NCBI GenBank assembly: GCA_026988035.1
Contig: JALSLY010000043.1
Location: 1 to 55,548, forward strand
DNA: 55,548 nt
Reading direction: 5' to 3'
DNA from: Thermotogae bacterium
Lineage (GTDB): Bacteria > Thermotogota > Thermotogae > Mesoaciditogales > Mesoaciditogaceae
Below, piece by piece: positions 20,000 through 26,433 of this stretch. A program made the translations under genes and the position numbers. The number at the start of each line of letters is the position of its first letter. The stretch's first letter is position 1. The notes under the pieces are model-generated. The model saw nothing but the letters and a program-made list of their open reading frames with translations. It did no database searches and was not told where the DNA came from.

Positions 20000-20075
20000 G
20001 TGCCCGTGGCTCAACGGATAGAGCGTTGGACTCCGGATCCAAAGGTTGTGGGTTCGATTCCCACCGGGCACACCA
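20000..20075 (+). tRNA. tRNA-Arg (anticodon CCG)
   Basis: Complete cloverleaf: acceptor GTGCCCG pairs with CGGGCAC, D arm GCTC / GAGC, anticodon loop CTCCGGA with CCG at 20033-20035, T arm GTGGG-TTCGATT-CCCAC, discriminator A and encoded CCA. It reads Arg codon CGG. It starts 13 nt after the rpsB stop and is probably cut from the rpsB transcript. Confidence 0.95.
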
Positions 20076-20104
20076 TTGACGAGACGAATCACACAATGTA
20101 TAAT
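20076..20104 (+). promoter_or_regulatory. Promoter of tRNA-Ser
   Basis: TTGACG (20076-20081), a 17-nt spacer, then TATAAT (20099-20104). The predicted start near 20111 is just before the tRNA-Ser 5' end at 20117. It lies directly behind the tRNA-Arg CCA. Confidence 0.7.
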
Positions 20105-20116
20105 AGATTTGGTGAT

Positions 20117-20203
20117 GGAGGCGTGCCCGAACGGCTAAGGGGCCGGTCTCGAAAATCGGTGGTGCTCTGCACCTTCTGGGTTCGAATCCCAGCGCCTCCG
20201 CCA
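20117..20203 (+). tRNA. tRNA-Ser (anticodon CGA)
   Basis: Class II tRNA with a long variable arm (TGGTGCTCTGCACC region). Acceptor GGAGGCG pairs with CGCCTCC, anticodon stem CCGGT / ATCGG has the loop CTCGAAA with anticodon CGA, the T arm is CTGGG / CCCAG, the discriminator is G and CCA is encoded. It reads Ser codon UCG. Confidence 0.95.
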
Positions 20204-20216
20204 ATTGAATTTATGT

Positions 20217-20245
20217 AAGGGCAATTCATGAATTGCCCTTATTTA
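20217..20245 (+). terminator. Terminator after tRNA-Ser
   Basis: A 24-nt perfect palindrome (20217-20240: AAGGGCAATTCA then its complement) followed by TATTTATT. It probably works in both directions and also overlaps the stop codon of the convergent sigma-54 activator gene. Its core GCAATTCATGAATTGC recurs at 5763-5778. Confidence 0.7.
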
Positions 20246-21549
20246 TTACGCCGATCCAAATGATATCTTTTTATCATGTTATCGATCGTTCGACGACTCA
20301 CTGACAATTTTTTCGCCGCTTCTTCTTTATTCCACTTACACGATTTTAAAACTTTCTTGACGATTTCACTCTCAAGACGTGCATGCAATTTTTCCATCAT
20401 GTCTTTCAGTGGCTCGTTTTTAGCCATATAAAGATCCACCATTGATTCTACAAAACGCTCTGTGAGTTCCGTTTTTGCGAAAGCATTAGGATCGTACTTA
20501 GTGCCATTTCCAACATTGGGAGATTCAGAAAACTCAACGAAACGCGTGACAATGTTCCGAAGCTCTCGAACATTTCCAGAATAATTATGCCCCAAAAATG
20601 CACGTTGAACCTCTGGTGGGAAATCCTTAAATTTGATCGTATAGCCAACGTCTGTTAGAAAGTTGTCTACAAGAATTGGAATATCGTCACGTCTTTCCCG
20701 TAATGGAATCATATCAATCTTCAGTTCCGAAAGTCTGTGGTAGAGATCAGGTCGTACACGTCGTGTCGGTTCTTGATTTGTCGCAGCGTAAAAGCGAACA
20801 TTCACCTCTACTTCTTTATTTGAACCAAGCGGTAAAAACTTTCCATTATCCATGGCAAGCAATAATTTTGACTGCACATGCTGCGGCATCTCTCCGATTT
20901 CATCAAGAAGTAAAGCACCATTATTTGTTTCTTCAAGAAGTCCTCTTTTGTTGGCGAATGCCCCGGTGAAAGCACCTTTCATGTGACCAAATAGTTCACT
21001 TTCCAATAGATCTTCTGGCACGTTGGCACAGTTCAGTTCAAGAAATCTATTCTCCCTTCTGTGCGAAATCGCATGAATGATCTGAGCCACCATGGATTTG
21101 CCTGTGCCTGTTTCTCCTGTCAAAAATAAGCTGGAATCACTAAACGCAAAAAACACCAGATCCTCACGTAACTTTCTTGCAAACTGACTCATACCAGCCA
21201 GGCGAGAAACGTGTTTTTTCACATTCACTATGTAATCTTTCAATCCGCCGTTCCCAAAATCAAATGAAAATATCAAGCCATTCTCGAGTTTTGGCTTTAA
21301 ATCAGCTTTGTTAACAAATATTCTTGCTGTTATACCATGTGAAATCGTAAAATCTCTTATAACACGCGATTCTGATAAATGCTCGCGACCAACGAGAATT
21401 AATACACGTTTACACTCGTCTCCACACGAAAGATTAGACAGCAATTTCCCTACATCATTGTATACTTCCACATTTTCTTCCGAAAAGCCACTGTATTCTA
21501 AAGATTCACCAATATTTTTCAATGGTTCGCCAAGAAAAACAATTTTCAT
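20239..21549 (-). CDS. Sigma-54-dependent AAA+ transcriptional activator
   Basis: Enhancer-binding protein that opens sigma-54 promoters using ATP. 436 aa from the ATG at 21549, chosen because GGGGGTG lies 6 nt upstream. Residues 1-120 form an alpha/beta N-domain that resembles a receiver but lacks an obvious phospho-acceptor Asp at the third strand (LILVGREH), so the input may not be phosphorylation. The AAA+ domain has Walker A GETGTGKS (145-152), the sigma-54 contact loop GAFTGA (192-197) and Walker B LLLDEIGEMP (213-222). A Fis-type helix-turn-helix ends the protein (EEAAKKLSVSRRTIDNMIKR). It sits next to a locus with two sigma-54-like promoters, which it probably controls. Confidence 0.9.
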   Translation of the reverse strand: MKIVFLGEPLKNIGESLEYSGFSEENVEVYNDVGKLLSNLSCGDECKRVLILVGREHLSESRVIRDFTISHGITARIFVNKADLKPKLENGLIFSFDFGNGGLKDYIVNVKKHVSRLAGMSQFARKLREDLVFFAFSDSSLFLTGETGTGKSMVAQIIHAISHRRENRFLELNCANVPEDLLESELFGHMKGAFTGAFANKRGLLEETNNGALLLDEIGEMPQHVQSKLLLAMDNGKFLPLGSNKEVEVNVRFYAATNQEPTRRVRPDLYHRLSELKIDMIPLRERRDDIPILVDNFLTDVGYTIKFKDFPPEVQRAFLGHNYSGNVRELRNIVTRFVEFSESPNVGNGTKYDPNAFAKTELTERFVESMVDLYMAKNEPLKDMMEKLHARLESEIVKKVLKSCKWNKEEAAKKLSVSRRTIDNMIKRYHLDRRNK

Positions 21550-21680
21550 ATTGAACACCCCCTTACAAAAAAATATTAACACACTTTACAAAAAATTGGA
21601 AAGCTATTTCCATGGAAGAAATTACCTTCTTCGTCGGGAAGCTCATTTCACGCCACGGAAACAGATTTCACAACATAAAA

Positions 21681-21874
21681 TCATCCTGAACCGACCGTAG
21701 GTCGTCCCGGACCTGATCCGGGATCTCATCCTTAGATTCCGGCTCGTAGGCCGGAATGACATTATGGTCAAGGACTCCATTCAACGGCTCGTAGGCCAGA
21801 ATGACGTTATGGTTAAAGACTCTATTATGATTGTCAAACCCGCAATGACATTATGACAAGGACTCCATTCAAGG
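21681..21874. repeat. REP-like palindrome cluster A
   Basis: A tandem mosaic of imperfect palindromes, including GTCCCGGACCTGATCCGGGA and TTCCGGCTCGTAGGCCGGAA followed by TGAC. Segments of 49 nt (21681-21729) and 60 nt (21732-21791) are identical to cluster B at 30789-30837 and 30912-30971. The last units are degenerate. It lies between the activator and the secreted-protein locus. Confidence 0.85.
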
Positions 21875-21945
21875 CTCAGTAGCAGCATCGAAACATAAAA
21901 AAGTGTAAATCATTTGTCCATACAGGATCCAATTTGTTTTGTGCT

Positions 21946-21963
21946 TTGGAATGAATTACGCTA
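21946..21963 (+). promoter_or_regulatory. Candidate sigma-54 promoter 1
   Basis: TTGGAATGAATTACGCTA has the GG-N10-GC spacing of -24/-12 promoters (GG 21948-21949, GC 21960-21961). It matches the site at 24821 in 15 of 18 positions. Start of transcription would be near 21973, 44 nt before the first secreted-protein gene. The -12 part (TACGC) departs from the usual TTGC, so this is a candidate only. Confidence 0.55.
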
Positions 21964-22016
21964 ATAAAAACGAAAGAGTCTGTAAAAAACCTTTTTCAAT
22001 AAAGGAAGTGGGGGGC

Positions 22017-22640
22017 ATGAAAAAATTTACTTTGATAGGCATCTTGTTGGTATTGCCGTTTATAGTACTTGCAGGAGTAATTGAGATTTCAATATATAAA
22101 TATGATAAAGATACTTCTCAATGGAAAATAGTAAAAACAGTGGGGATCTATGCAACAGCGGAAGGTTCTTTTACCACTCAAAATATAGGCGGCAATATCA
22201 ATGGATTTGTTCCATTAAGCAAAAATTGGTGGAATCCTACGCGCATCAAATGGAGCGTTAACATTCCCCAATCTTTTGTTGGAACTACGAGTTTCAACCA
22301 AAATTTGAGAACACATGTTTACGGAAAATGGGTGACTGATGATGTATTTCTCATGTTCCGATCGAACGACACACTTAACGTGGGGTACTCGGTGAAAGGA
22401 ACAAATATCAAGGGGAACTCCGCCTACTACCAAGCTAAAATGGACAATAGTTCTGCCCCTTCAAGTAATTTTAAAAATTGGAATAAGGTGAATAACCAGC
22501 CACAAACTTCAAATATGCGCGTAGGTGCTGGAAATCATAGTTTCCATCTGTGGTGGGGATTTGATATCGCAAAAAATCGAAACGTCGCTTTTAAGGGAAT
22601 CGTGATCTTTTTTGATACTTATATAGTGCCGGATATTTGA
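22017..22640 (+). CDS. Secreted beta-rich protein, family member 1
   Basis: Function unknown. 207 aa from the ATG at 22017, which follows GTGGGGGG. The N-terminus is a Sec signal (Lys2-Lys3, then LIGILLVLPFIVLAG). The mature part is rich in beta-type residues, Asn and aromatics. It shares with the genes at 22664, 24928 and 25674 an N-terminal IYKYD / FSIYRY-like strand, a hydrophobic near-C-terminal strand (HLWWGFDIAKN) and an ending with a K-G strand (AFKGIVIFFDTYIVPDI). It is the most divergent of the four and lacks the TNFDIHV-MPG motif. It is probably a surface or periplasmic subunit, first gene behind sigma-54-like promoter 1. Confidence 0.75.
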   Translation: MKKFTLIGILLVLPFIVLAGVIEISIYKYDKDTSQWKIVKTVGIYATAEGSFTTQNIGGNINGFVPLSKNWWNPTRIKWSVNIPQSFVGTTSFNQNLRTHVYGKWVTDDVFLMFRSNDTLNVGYSVKGTNIKGNSAYYQAKMDNSSAPSSNFKNWNKVNNQPQTSNMRVGAGNHSFHLWWGFDIAKNRNVAFKGIVIFFDTYIVPDI

Positions 22641-22663
22641 AAAAGATTAAGGGGATGAGAGAG

Positions 22664-23281
22664 ATGAAAATGCGATTTTTAACATTATTCTTGTTATTAA
22701 CAGCAATTTCCGTGATGATTTTCGCCACGGGTGTGAAAACTTACGTTTTCGATGGAAACGATTGGTCTGGCATACTGAATACTAATTCTCTCAATAACAA
22801 TGCAAATTCTCTCAATAAAGGAGCAGATAGCCAACATGGTAACCCTTCTTCTCCCACCACAGACCCACCAGCCACTCCAATGGTTTACGTTTCAATTGAG
22901 TATACCAACCTGTCCGCTCACATAGATATGCCCGGAGAATGGATGTTTGGTGGAGTTAACATCACGACCATTGCCAGCCATACACCCGTACGATTAACCT
23001 TTTCTACAAGTGGCGATCTTAGTAATGGAAGTCTCACAATACCAACCTACTATCAAGAACATGATGGAAATGATCCAAACTATGTACCAAGCCAACCTTT
23101 GCACACTGGTAATTGGAAAAGAGCAAGTGAAGATTGGCCAACCGGCATGAGAGGATTTCAAATGAATCGTGGCATAGGAAACTACTCATTCAAATTATGG
23201 GTGGGACTTGATGTTGGCAACAACACTCCAAAGGGAAGGTACATTGGGTGGATCAAGTTCAGCATAGCCCAGAACCCTTGA
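22664..23281 (+). CDS. Secreted beta-rich protein, family member 2
   Basis: Function unknown. 205 aa from the ATG at 22664; the AAGGGG 9 nt upstream favours it over nearby earlier codons. Signal peptide MKMRFLTLFLLLTAISVMIFA. A low-complexity Asn/Ser/Pro segment (about residues 35-70) follows. The family core is present: SIEYTNLSAHIDMPGEW, then FSTSGDLSNGSLTIPTYY, then YSFKLWVGLDV and the terminal strand KGRYIGWIKFSIAQNP. It follows member 1 by 23 nt and precedes the lipoprotein by 17 nt in the same operon. Confidence 0.75.
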   Translation: MKMRFLTLFLLLTAISVMIFATGVKTYVFDGNDWSGILNTNSLNNNANSLNKGADSQHGNPSSPTTDPPATPMVYVSIEYTNLSAHIDMPGEWMFGGVNITTIASHTPVRLTFSTSGDLSNGSLTIPTYYQEHDGNDPNYVPSQPLHTGNWKRASEDWPTGMRGFQMNRGIGNYSFKLWVGLDVGNNTPKGRYIGWIKFSIAQNP

Positions 23282-23298
23282 TTTGGTGGCGCTGAATC

Positions 23299-24690
23299 AT
23301 GAAAAACATAAAATTTCTCTATCTGATTACCGTTTTAACGGTAATTTTTCTTCTTTCTGGATGCATTCTCATCTTTCCACCACCAACAACCCCAACAAAT
23401 CTCAGGCTGGTTTGGCGTGCATCAAATGGGATAGCGCTTTCCTGGAATGATAATTCAACAAATGAAAAGGGCTTTAAAATTGAACGTTCAACAGATGGAG
23501 CTACATTTTTGCAAATAAAAATTCTTCCTTCCAACATCACATCGTACACAGATCTTACAGTTGAGCCTGATTCCACATATGTTTACAGGGTAAAGGCGTA
23601 CAATTTCTCTGGCAGTTCCAAATGGTCGAACACTTTGAGTGTCAAAACTCTGTCTGCAAGCCCCGGAAATCTCAAATGGAAATTTCTAACCAAAGGAGAA
23701 ATTTATTCGAGCCCAGCAATCGACTTAAACGGCATCGTGTATGTTGGCTCCAAAGATGGCAACCTGTACGCGATAAATTCCGACGGCAGCTTAAAATGGA
23801 AATATTTAACAAGTGGAAAGATATACTCAAGCCCGGCTATTGATTCCAACAATGTTGTGTACATCGGATCTGAAGACGGCAATCTCTACGCAATAGAGCC
23901 AAGTGGTACTTTGAAATGGAAATATCAAACAAATGGTACCCCATCATGTCCAGCAATCGGAGCAACCGGTACTGTTTATGTAAGATCTGGAAGCAATCTT
24001 TACGCCATAAATCCAGATGGTACTTTAAAGTGGAAATACCCCATAGGATTGGCGTTTTCAAGCCCGGCTATTGATTCAAATAGTACGATTTATGTTGGCG
24101 GAGGAGATTGGTACCTCTACGCGATAAATCCCAATGGAACTCTGAGATGGAAGTTCAAAACCGGTGTGGTCTTTTCAATGCCCCTCGTTTCGAGCCCTTC
24201 AATTGGCGCATCTGACACTATTTATATGGCAAGTGTAGATGGAAATCTCTATGCCATCACGCCAATTGGGACTTTATTGTGGAAATACAAGATGAACGGC
24301 ATAAAGACACAATCAAGTCCTGTCGTAGGCAAAGGAGACGACATTTACATTGGTGGGCCTGATGGCAACCTTTATGCTGTCAACAACGGCATTTTAAAAT
24401 GGAAATATTCAACAACTTACACATCGTCAGTACCAGCAATTGGTGAGAATGCAACTGTCTACGTAGGTGGAACAGATGGGTTGTATGCCGTAAAAGACGG
24501 CGCACTGATGTGGAAACTTAAAACGTCCGATCGAATCGATTCAAGTCCAACGATAGGTAATGATGGCACAATATACGTTGGCTGCGAAGATGGATACCTT
24601 TACGCGATAAATTCTAATTCCCAGGGCCTTGCAAATTCACCATGGCCCGTTTTTCACCACGATCCACTTCATACGGGAAGACAAAAGTGA
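23299..24690 (+). CDS. Lipoprotein: fibronectin type III domain plus PQQ-like beta-propeller
   Basis: 463 aa. The lipobox LLSGC puts the lipid-anchored cysteine at Cys22. Residues about 38-118 look like a fibronectin type III domain (PTNLRLVWRASNGIALSW, VYRVKAYNFSGSSKWSN). From about 125 to the end come repeated blades with the pattern LKWKYxTxGxIYSSPAID and IYVGxxDGNLYAI, typical of PQQ/quinoprotein-like propellers. I count about eight. No enzyme residues are evident, so a structural or binding role is likely, as for BamB-like proteins. The end WPVFHHDPLHTGRQK is common in outer-membrane members of this family. It is co-transcribed with secreted members 1 and 2. Confidence 0.85.
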   Translation: MKNIKFLYLITVLTVIFLLSGCILIFPPPTTPTNLRLVWRASNGIALSWNDNSTNEKGFKIERSTDGATFLQIKILPSNITSYTDLTVEPDSTYVYRVKAYNFSGSSKWSNTLSVKTLSASPGNLKWKFLTKGEIYSSPAIDLNGIVYVGSKDGNLYAINSDGSLKWKYLTSGKIYSSPAIDSNNVVYIGSEDGNLYAIEPSGTLKWKYQTNGTPSCPAIGATGTVYVRSGSNLYAINPDGTLKWKYPIGLAFSSPAIDSNSTIYVGGGDWYLYAINPNGTLRWKFKTGVVFSMPLVSSPSIGASDTIYMASVDGNLYAITPIGTLLWKYKMNGIKTQSSPVVGKGDDIYIGGPDGNLYAVNNGILKWKYSTTYTSSVPAIGENATVYVGGTDGLYAVKDGALMWKLKTSDRIDSSPTIGNDGTIYVGCEDGYLYAINSNSQGLANSPWPVFHHDPLHTGRQK

Positions 24691-24820
24691 CTTCGGAAAG
24701 TCCTTTCCAAAAACGAATCGCTTTTCAAAAGAAAGAAAAATCTTTCCAATCCAAGAAGGCCTCTACACAAAACAAAAAGAAGACTTCTGAATTTAACAGC
24801 ACTTCTCAATTTCTAAAGTT

Positions 24821-24838
24821 TTGGCACGAAGTACGCTA
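24821..24838 (+). promoter_or_regulatory. Candidate sigma-54 promoter 2
   Basis: TTGGCACGAAGTACGCTA: GG (24823-24824), N10, GC (24835-24836). TGGCAC matches the -24 consensus fully. It is nearly the same as promoter 1 (15 of 18 positions). Transcription would start near 24848, 80 nt before the member 3 gene. Confidence 0.6.
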
Positions 24839-24852
24839 CTTAAAGTGAAAAG

Positions 24853-24876
24853 CCTTTTGAGCGGCCGATCAAAAGG
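24853..24876 (+). other. Hairpin at the 5' end of the second transcript
   Basis: Perfect inverted repeat CCTTTTGA / TCAAAAGG with an 8-nt loop. No T-run follows, so it is not a terminator. If promoter 2 is real it lies within about 5 nt of the RNA 5' end, where such hairpins protect mRNA from decay. That role is inference. The rest of 24691-24927 holds no gene. Confidence 0.45.
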
Positions 24877-24927
24877 TGAACTGAATTTCAAAAATTCTTT
24901 CAAATTCCTCGAAAGGGGTGATAGGTA

Positions 24928-25605
24928 ATGAAGAAAGTAGTACTTTTGAGTATGGTTGTCCTCTTAATCATTTTTGGGACAATAGCTTTCGCAGGAGGAA
25001 TAAAGATTTTTAGATGGGAGGCTAGTACTTGGGCATCGGTCACTAATAAAGCTTTAGCTGCTGCAACTGGTACCGGTGTATTTACCTTTTCCGGATTTCC
25101 AAATTCATTCACTTATGACGGTGGCACTTACATACCTCTCCCAGGAACTCCAACCTGGACACAGGCAGGCACAATTACATGGAACGTTAGTATAAGTCAA
25201 TGGGTATTCGTGTATATTGGAAATACCAACTTCGATATTCACGTTGACATGCCAGGTACGTACACTGTAGATGATCTTCAAGTTCACATAATAAGTAATG
25301 CTAAGGTTTATGCTTACTTTGCAAGTGGTGGAGATCTAAATGATGGAAGTGGTGACACACTTCCAACTTATCTTACATACGAAACAGATCAAGACACAAA
25401 ACCATCAGCACCCTGGACTGGTAACTGGACCAGTATAAATAGCCTACCAAGTGAAAGTAACTACTTAACTGTAGAAGGAAACAAAAATCCTTGTGGTGGG
25501 ATGGATGTAACGTATTACATTTGGTTTGGATTTGAAGTTGACTTGTTTGCCCAGAAAGGACAATATACAACTTACGTTACCACTTACCTTATGGGAGATC
25601 CATGA
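24928..25605 (+). CDS. Secreted beta-rich protein, family member 3
   Basis: Function unknown. 225 aa from the ATG at 24928, which follows GAAAGGGGTG. Signal peptide MKKVVLLSMVVLLIIFGTIAFAG. The mature protein shows the family pattern best: VSISQWVFVYIGNTNFDIHV, then DMPGTYTVDDLQVHI, ASGGDLNDGSGDTLPTYL, a conserved Cys (NPCGG), YYIWFGFEV and the terminal strand KGQYTTYVTTYLMGDP. The KG-Y-T terminal strand ending in DP recalls the end of WxL-domain proteins of Gram-positive bacteria, but the WxL motif itself is absent. It is first behind sigma-54-like promoter 2 and followed by a terminator, so it may be the main subunit. Confidence 0.75.
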   Translation: MKKVVLLSMVVLLIIFGTIAFAGGIKIFRWEASTWASVTNKALAAATGTGVFTFSGFPNSFTYDGGTYIPLPGTPTWTQAGTITWNVSISQWVFVYIGNTNFDIHVDMPGTYTVDDLQVHIISNAKVYAYFASGGDLNDGSGDTLPTYLTYETDQDTKPSAPWTGNWTSINSLPSESNYLTVEGNKNPCGGMDVTYYIWFGFEVDLFAQKGQYTTYVTTYLMGDP

Positions 25606-25619
25606 TAAAAAATTCTTCA

Positions 25620-25650
25620 AAAAAGAGGCTCCGAAAGGGGTCTCTTTTTT
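25620..25650 (+). terminator. Terminator between members 3 and 4
   Basis: Hairpin AGAGGCTCC-gaaa-GGGGTCTCT (with two G-T pairs) followed by six T. It would end much of the transcript after member 3 and lower downstream expression. Confidence 0.7.
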
Positions 25651-25673
25651 CCAAAAATGGGGGGTGGGTTGGA

Positions 25674-26357
25674 ATGAGAAAAATTGTATTGATAACTTTG
25701 ATAATTCTGATTGTGACATCGATTTTTGCTCTTACAACAGGTTTCTCTATTTACAGATACTATAAAAAAACGCCGGGCGGTTTGAAATGGTGGGAAGAAA
25801 CAAATCCTATAATTGCAGATGCAACAGCAACAGGCTCTTGGAATACAGGAGGATACATTATCCTGCCGGCAACACCAAACTATTACCAGGTTCCGCAACA
25901 AATTACATTGAGTGTGGAGATCAGTCAATGGATATATCTGAAAATCAGTTATACAAATTTTGATATACACGTAAACATGCCTGGCGATTATGCGATCAAC
26001 AATCTAAACATCACAATTAAAACGAACGGTGGAATCAACATTTACTTCAACACCGGTGGAAATTTAAATGACGGCAATGGTCACACCATTCCTACATGGC
26101 TTGGTTACCTGGAAAACTCAAATCAGGCTACTCTCCCTCCACTGGGGAGTTCTAACACATCCTTTGCATGGACAAAAATTGGAGATCTCCCCAAAAAAAG
26201 TGATTTTATAACTATTCTAAAACCATATGGAACTATCTTATCGTGTGGATTAGGAAAGATAGTGTACAAAATTTGGTTTGGGTTTCGTGTAAATGATGAT
26301 GTGTGCAAAGGTGACTACACTACGTGGGCAGATATATATATTCAGTCCGATCCATAA
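25674..26357 (+). CDS. Secreted beta-rich protein, family member 4
   Basis: Function unknown. 227 aa from the ATG at 25674, which follows GGGGTGGGTTGG. Signal peptide MRKIVLITLIILIVTSIFA. Clear paralogue of member 3: VEISQWIYLKISYTNFDIHV, then NMPGDYAINNLNITI, NTGGNLNDGNGHTIPTWL, KIWFGFRVNDD and the terminal strand CKGDYTTWADIYIQSDP. Two cysteines near the end (LSCGLG and VCKG) could form a disulfide. It lies behind a terminator and in front of the chaperone-like gene. Confidence 0.75.
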   Translation: MRKIVLITLIILIVTSIFALTTGFSIYRYYKKTPGGLKWWEETNPIIADATATGSWNTGGYIILPATPNYYQVPQQITLSVEISQWIYLKISYTNFDIHVNMPGDYAINNLNITIKTNGGINIYFNTGGNLNDGNGHTIPTWLGYLENSNQATLPPLGSSNTSFAWTKIGDLPKKSDFITILKPYGTILSCGLGKIVYKIWFGFRVNDDVCKGDYTTWADIYIQSDP

Positions 26358-26378
26358 AGTATTGCAAAATATTTAAAG

Positions 26379-26411
26379 GAGAGACTCTAAGAGAAAGAGG
26401 GGCCTCTCTAT
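26379..26411 (+). terminator. Possible terminator after member 4
   Basis: GAGAG-CTCT pairing with AGAG-CTCTC around a short loop, followed by TATTTCT. It is weaker than the one at 25620 because of an internal GGGC bulge. It may reduce transcription into the chaperone-like and secretin genes. Confidence 0.4.
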
Positions 26412-26433
26412 TTCTAAAAAAGGGGTGAGAAAG

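Larger units (their letters stand above)
21550..22016. other. 467-nt intergenic region
   Basis: No gene is seen. Left to right it holds the activator leader, a TTCCATGGAA palindrome (21608-21617) that could be an activator site (weak), a REP-like repeat cluster (21681-21874) and the sigma-54-like promoter (21946-21963). An in-frame ATG-like extension of the next gene into 21939 is rejected because it would place the start upstream of that promoter. Confidence 0.6.

Noticed and set aside
19980-20218. Reading frames across the two tRNA genes on both strands
   Set aside because: They are covered by complete tRNA cloverleafs and have no coding signs.
21681-21874. CRISPR array
   Set aside because: The repeats are palindromic, of uneven length and without regular spacers; no cas genes are present.
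21939-22016. 26-codon N-terminal extension of the first secreted protein
   Set aside because: It would begin upstream of the sigma-54-like promoter, lacks a ribosome-binding site and would place a polar stretch before the signal peptide. The ATG at 22017 has a strong site.
24642-24848. Lys/Ser-rich reading frame of 68 codons
   Set aside because: It begins inside the lipoprotein gene in another frame, has no ribosome-binding site and its composition reflects the AT-rich gap.
24853-24876. Hairpin as terminator of the lipoprotein operon
   Set aside because: No T-run follows on either side in the right place; it fits better as a 5' leader hairpin.
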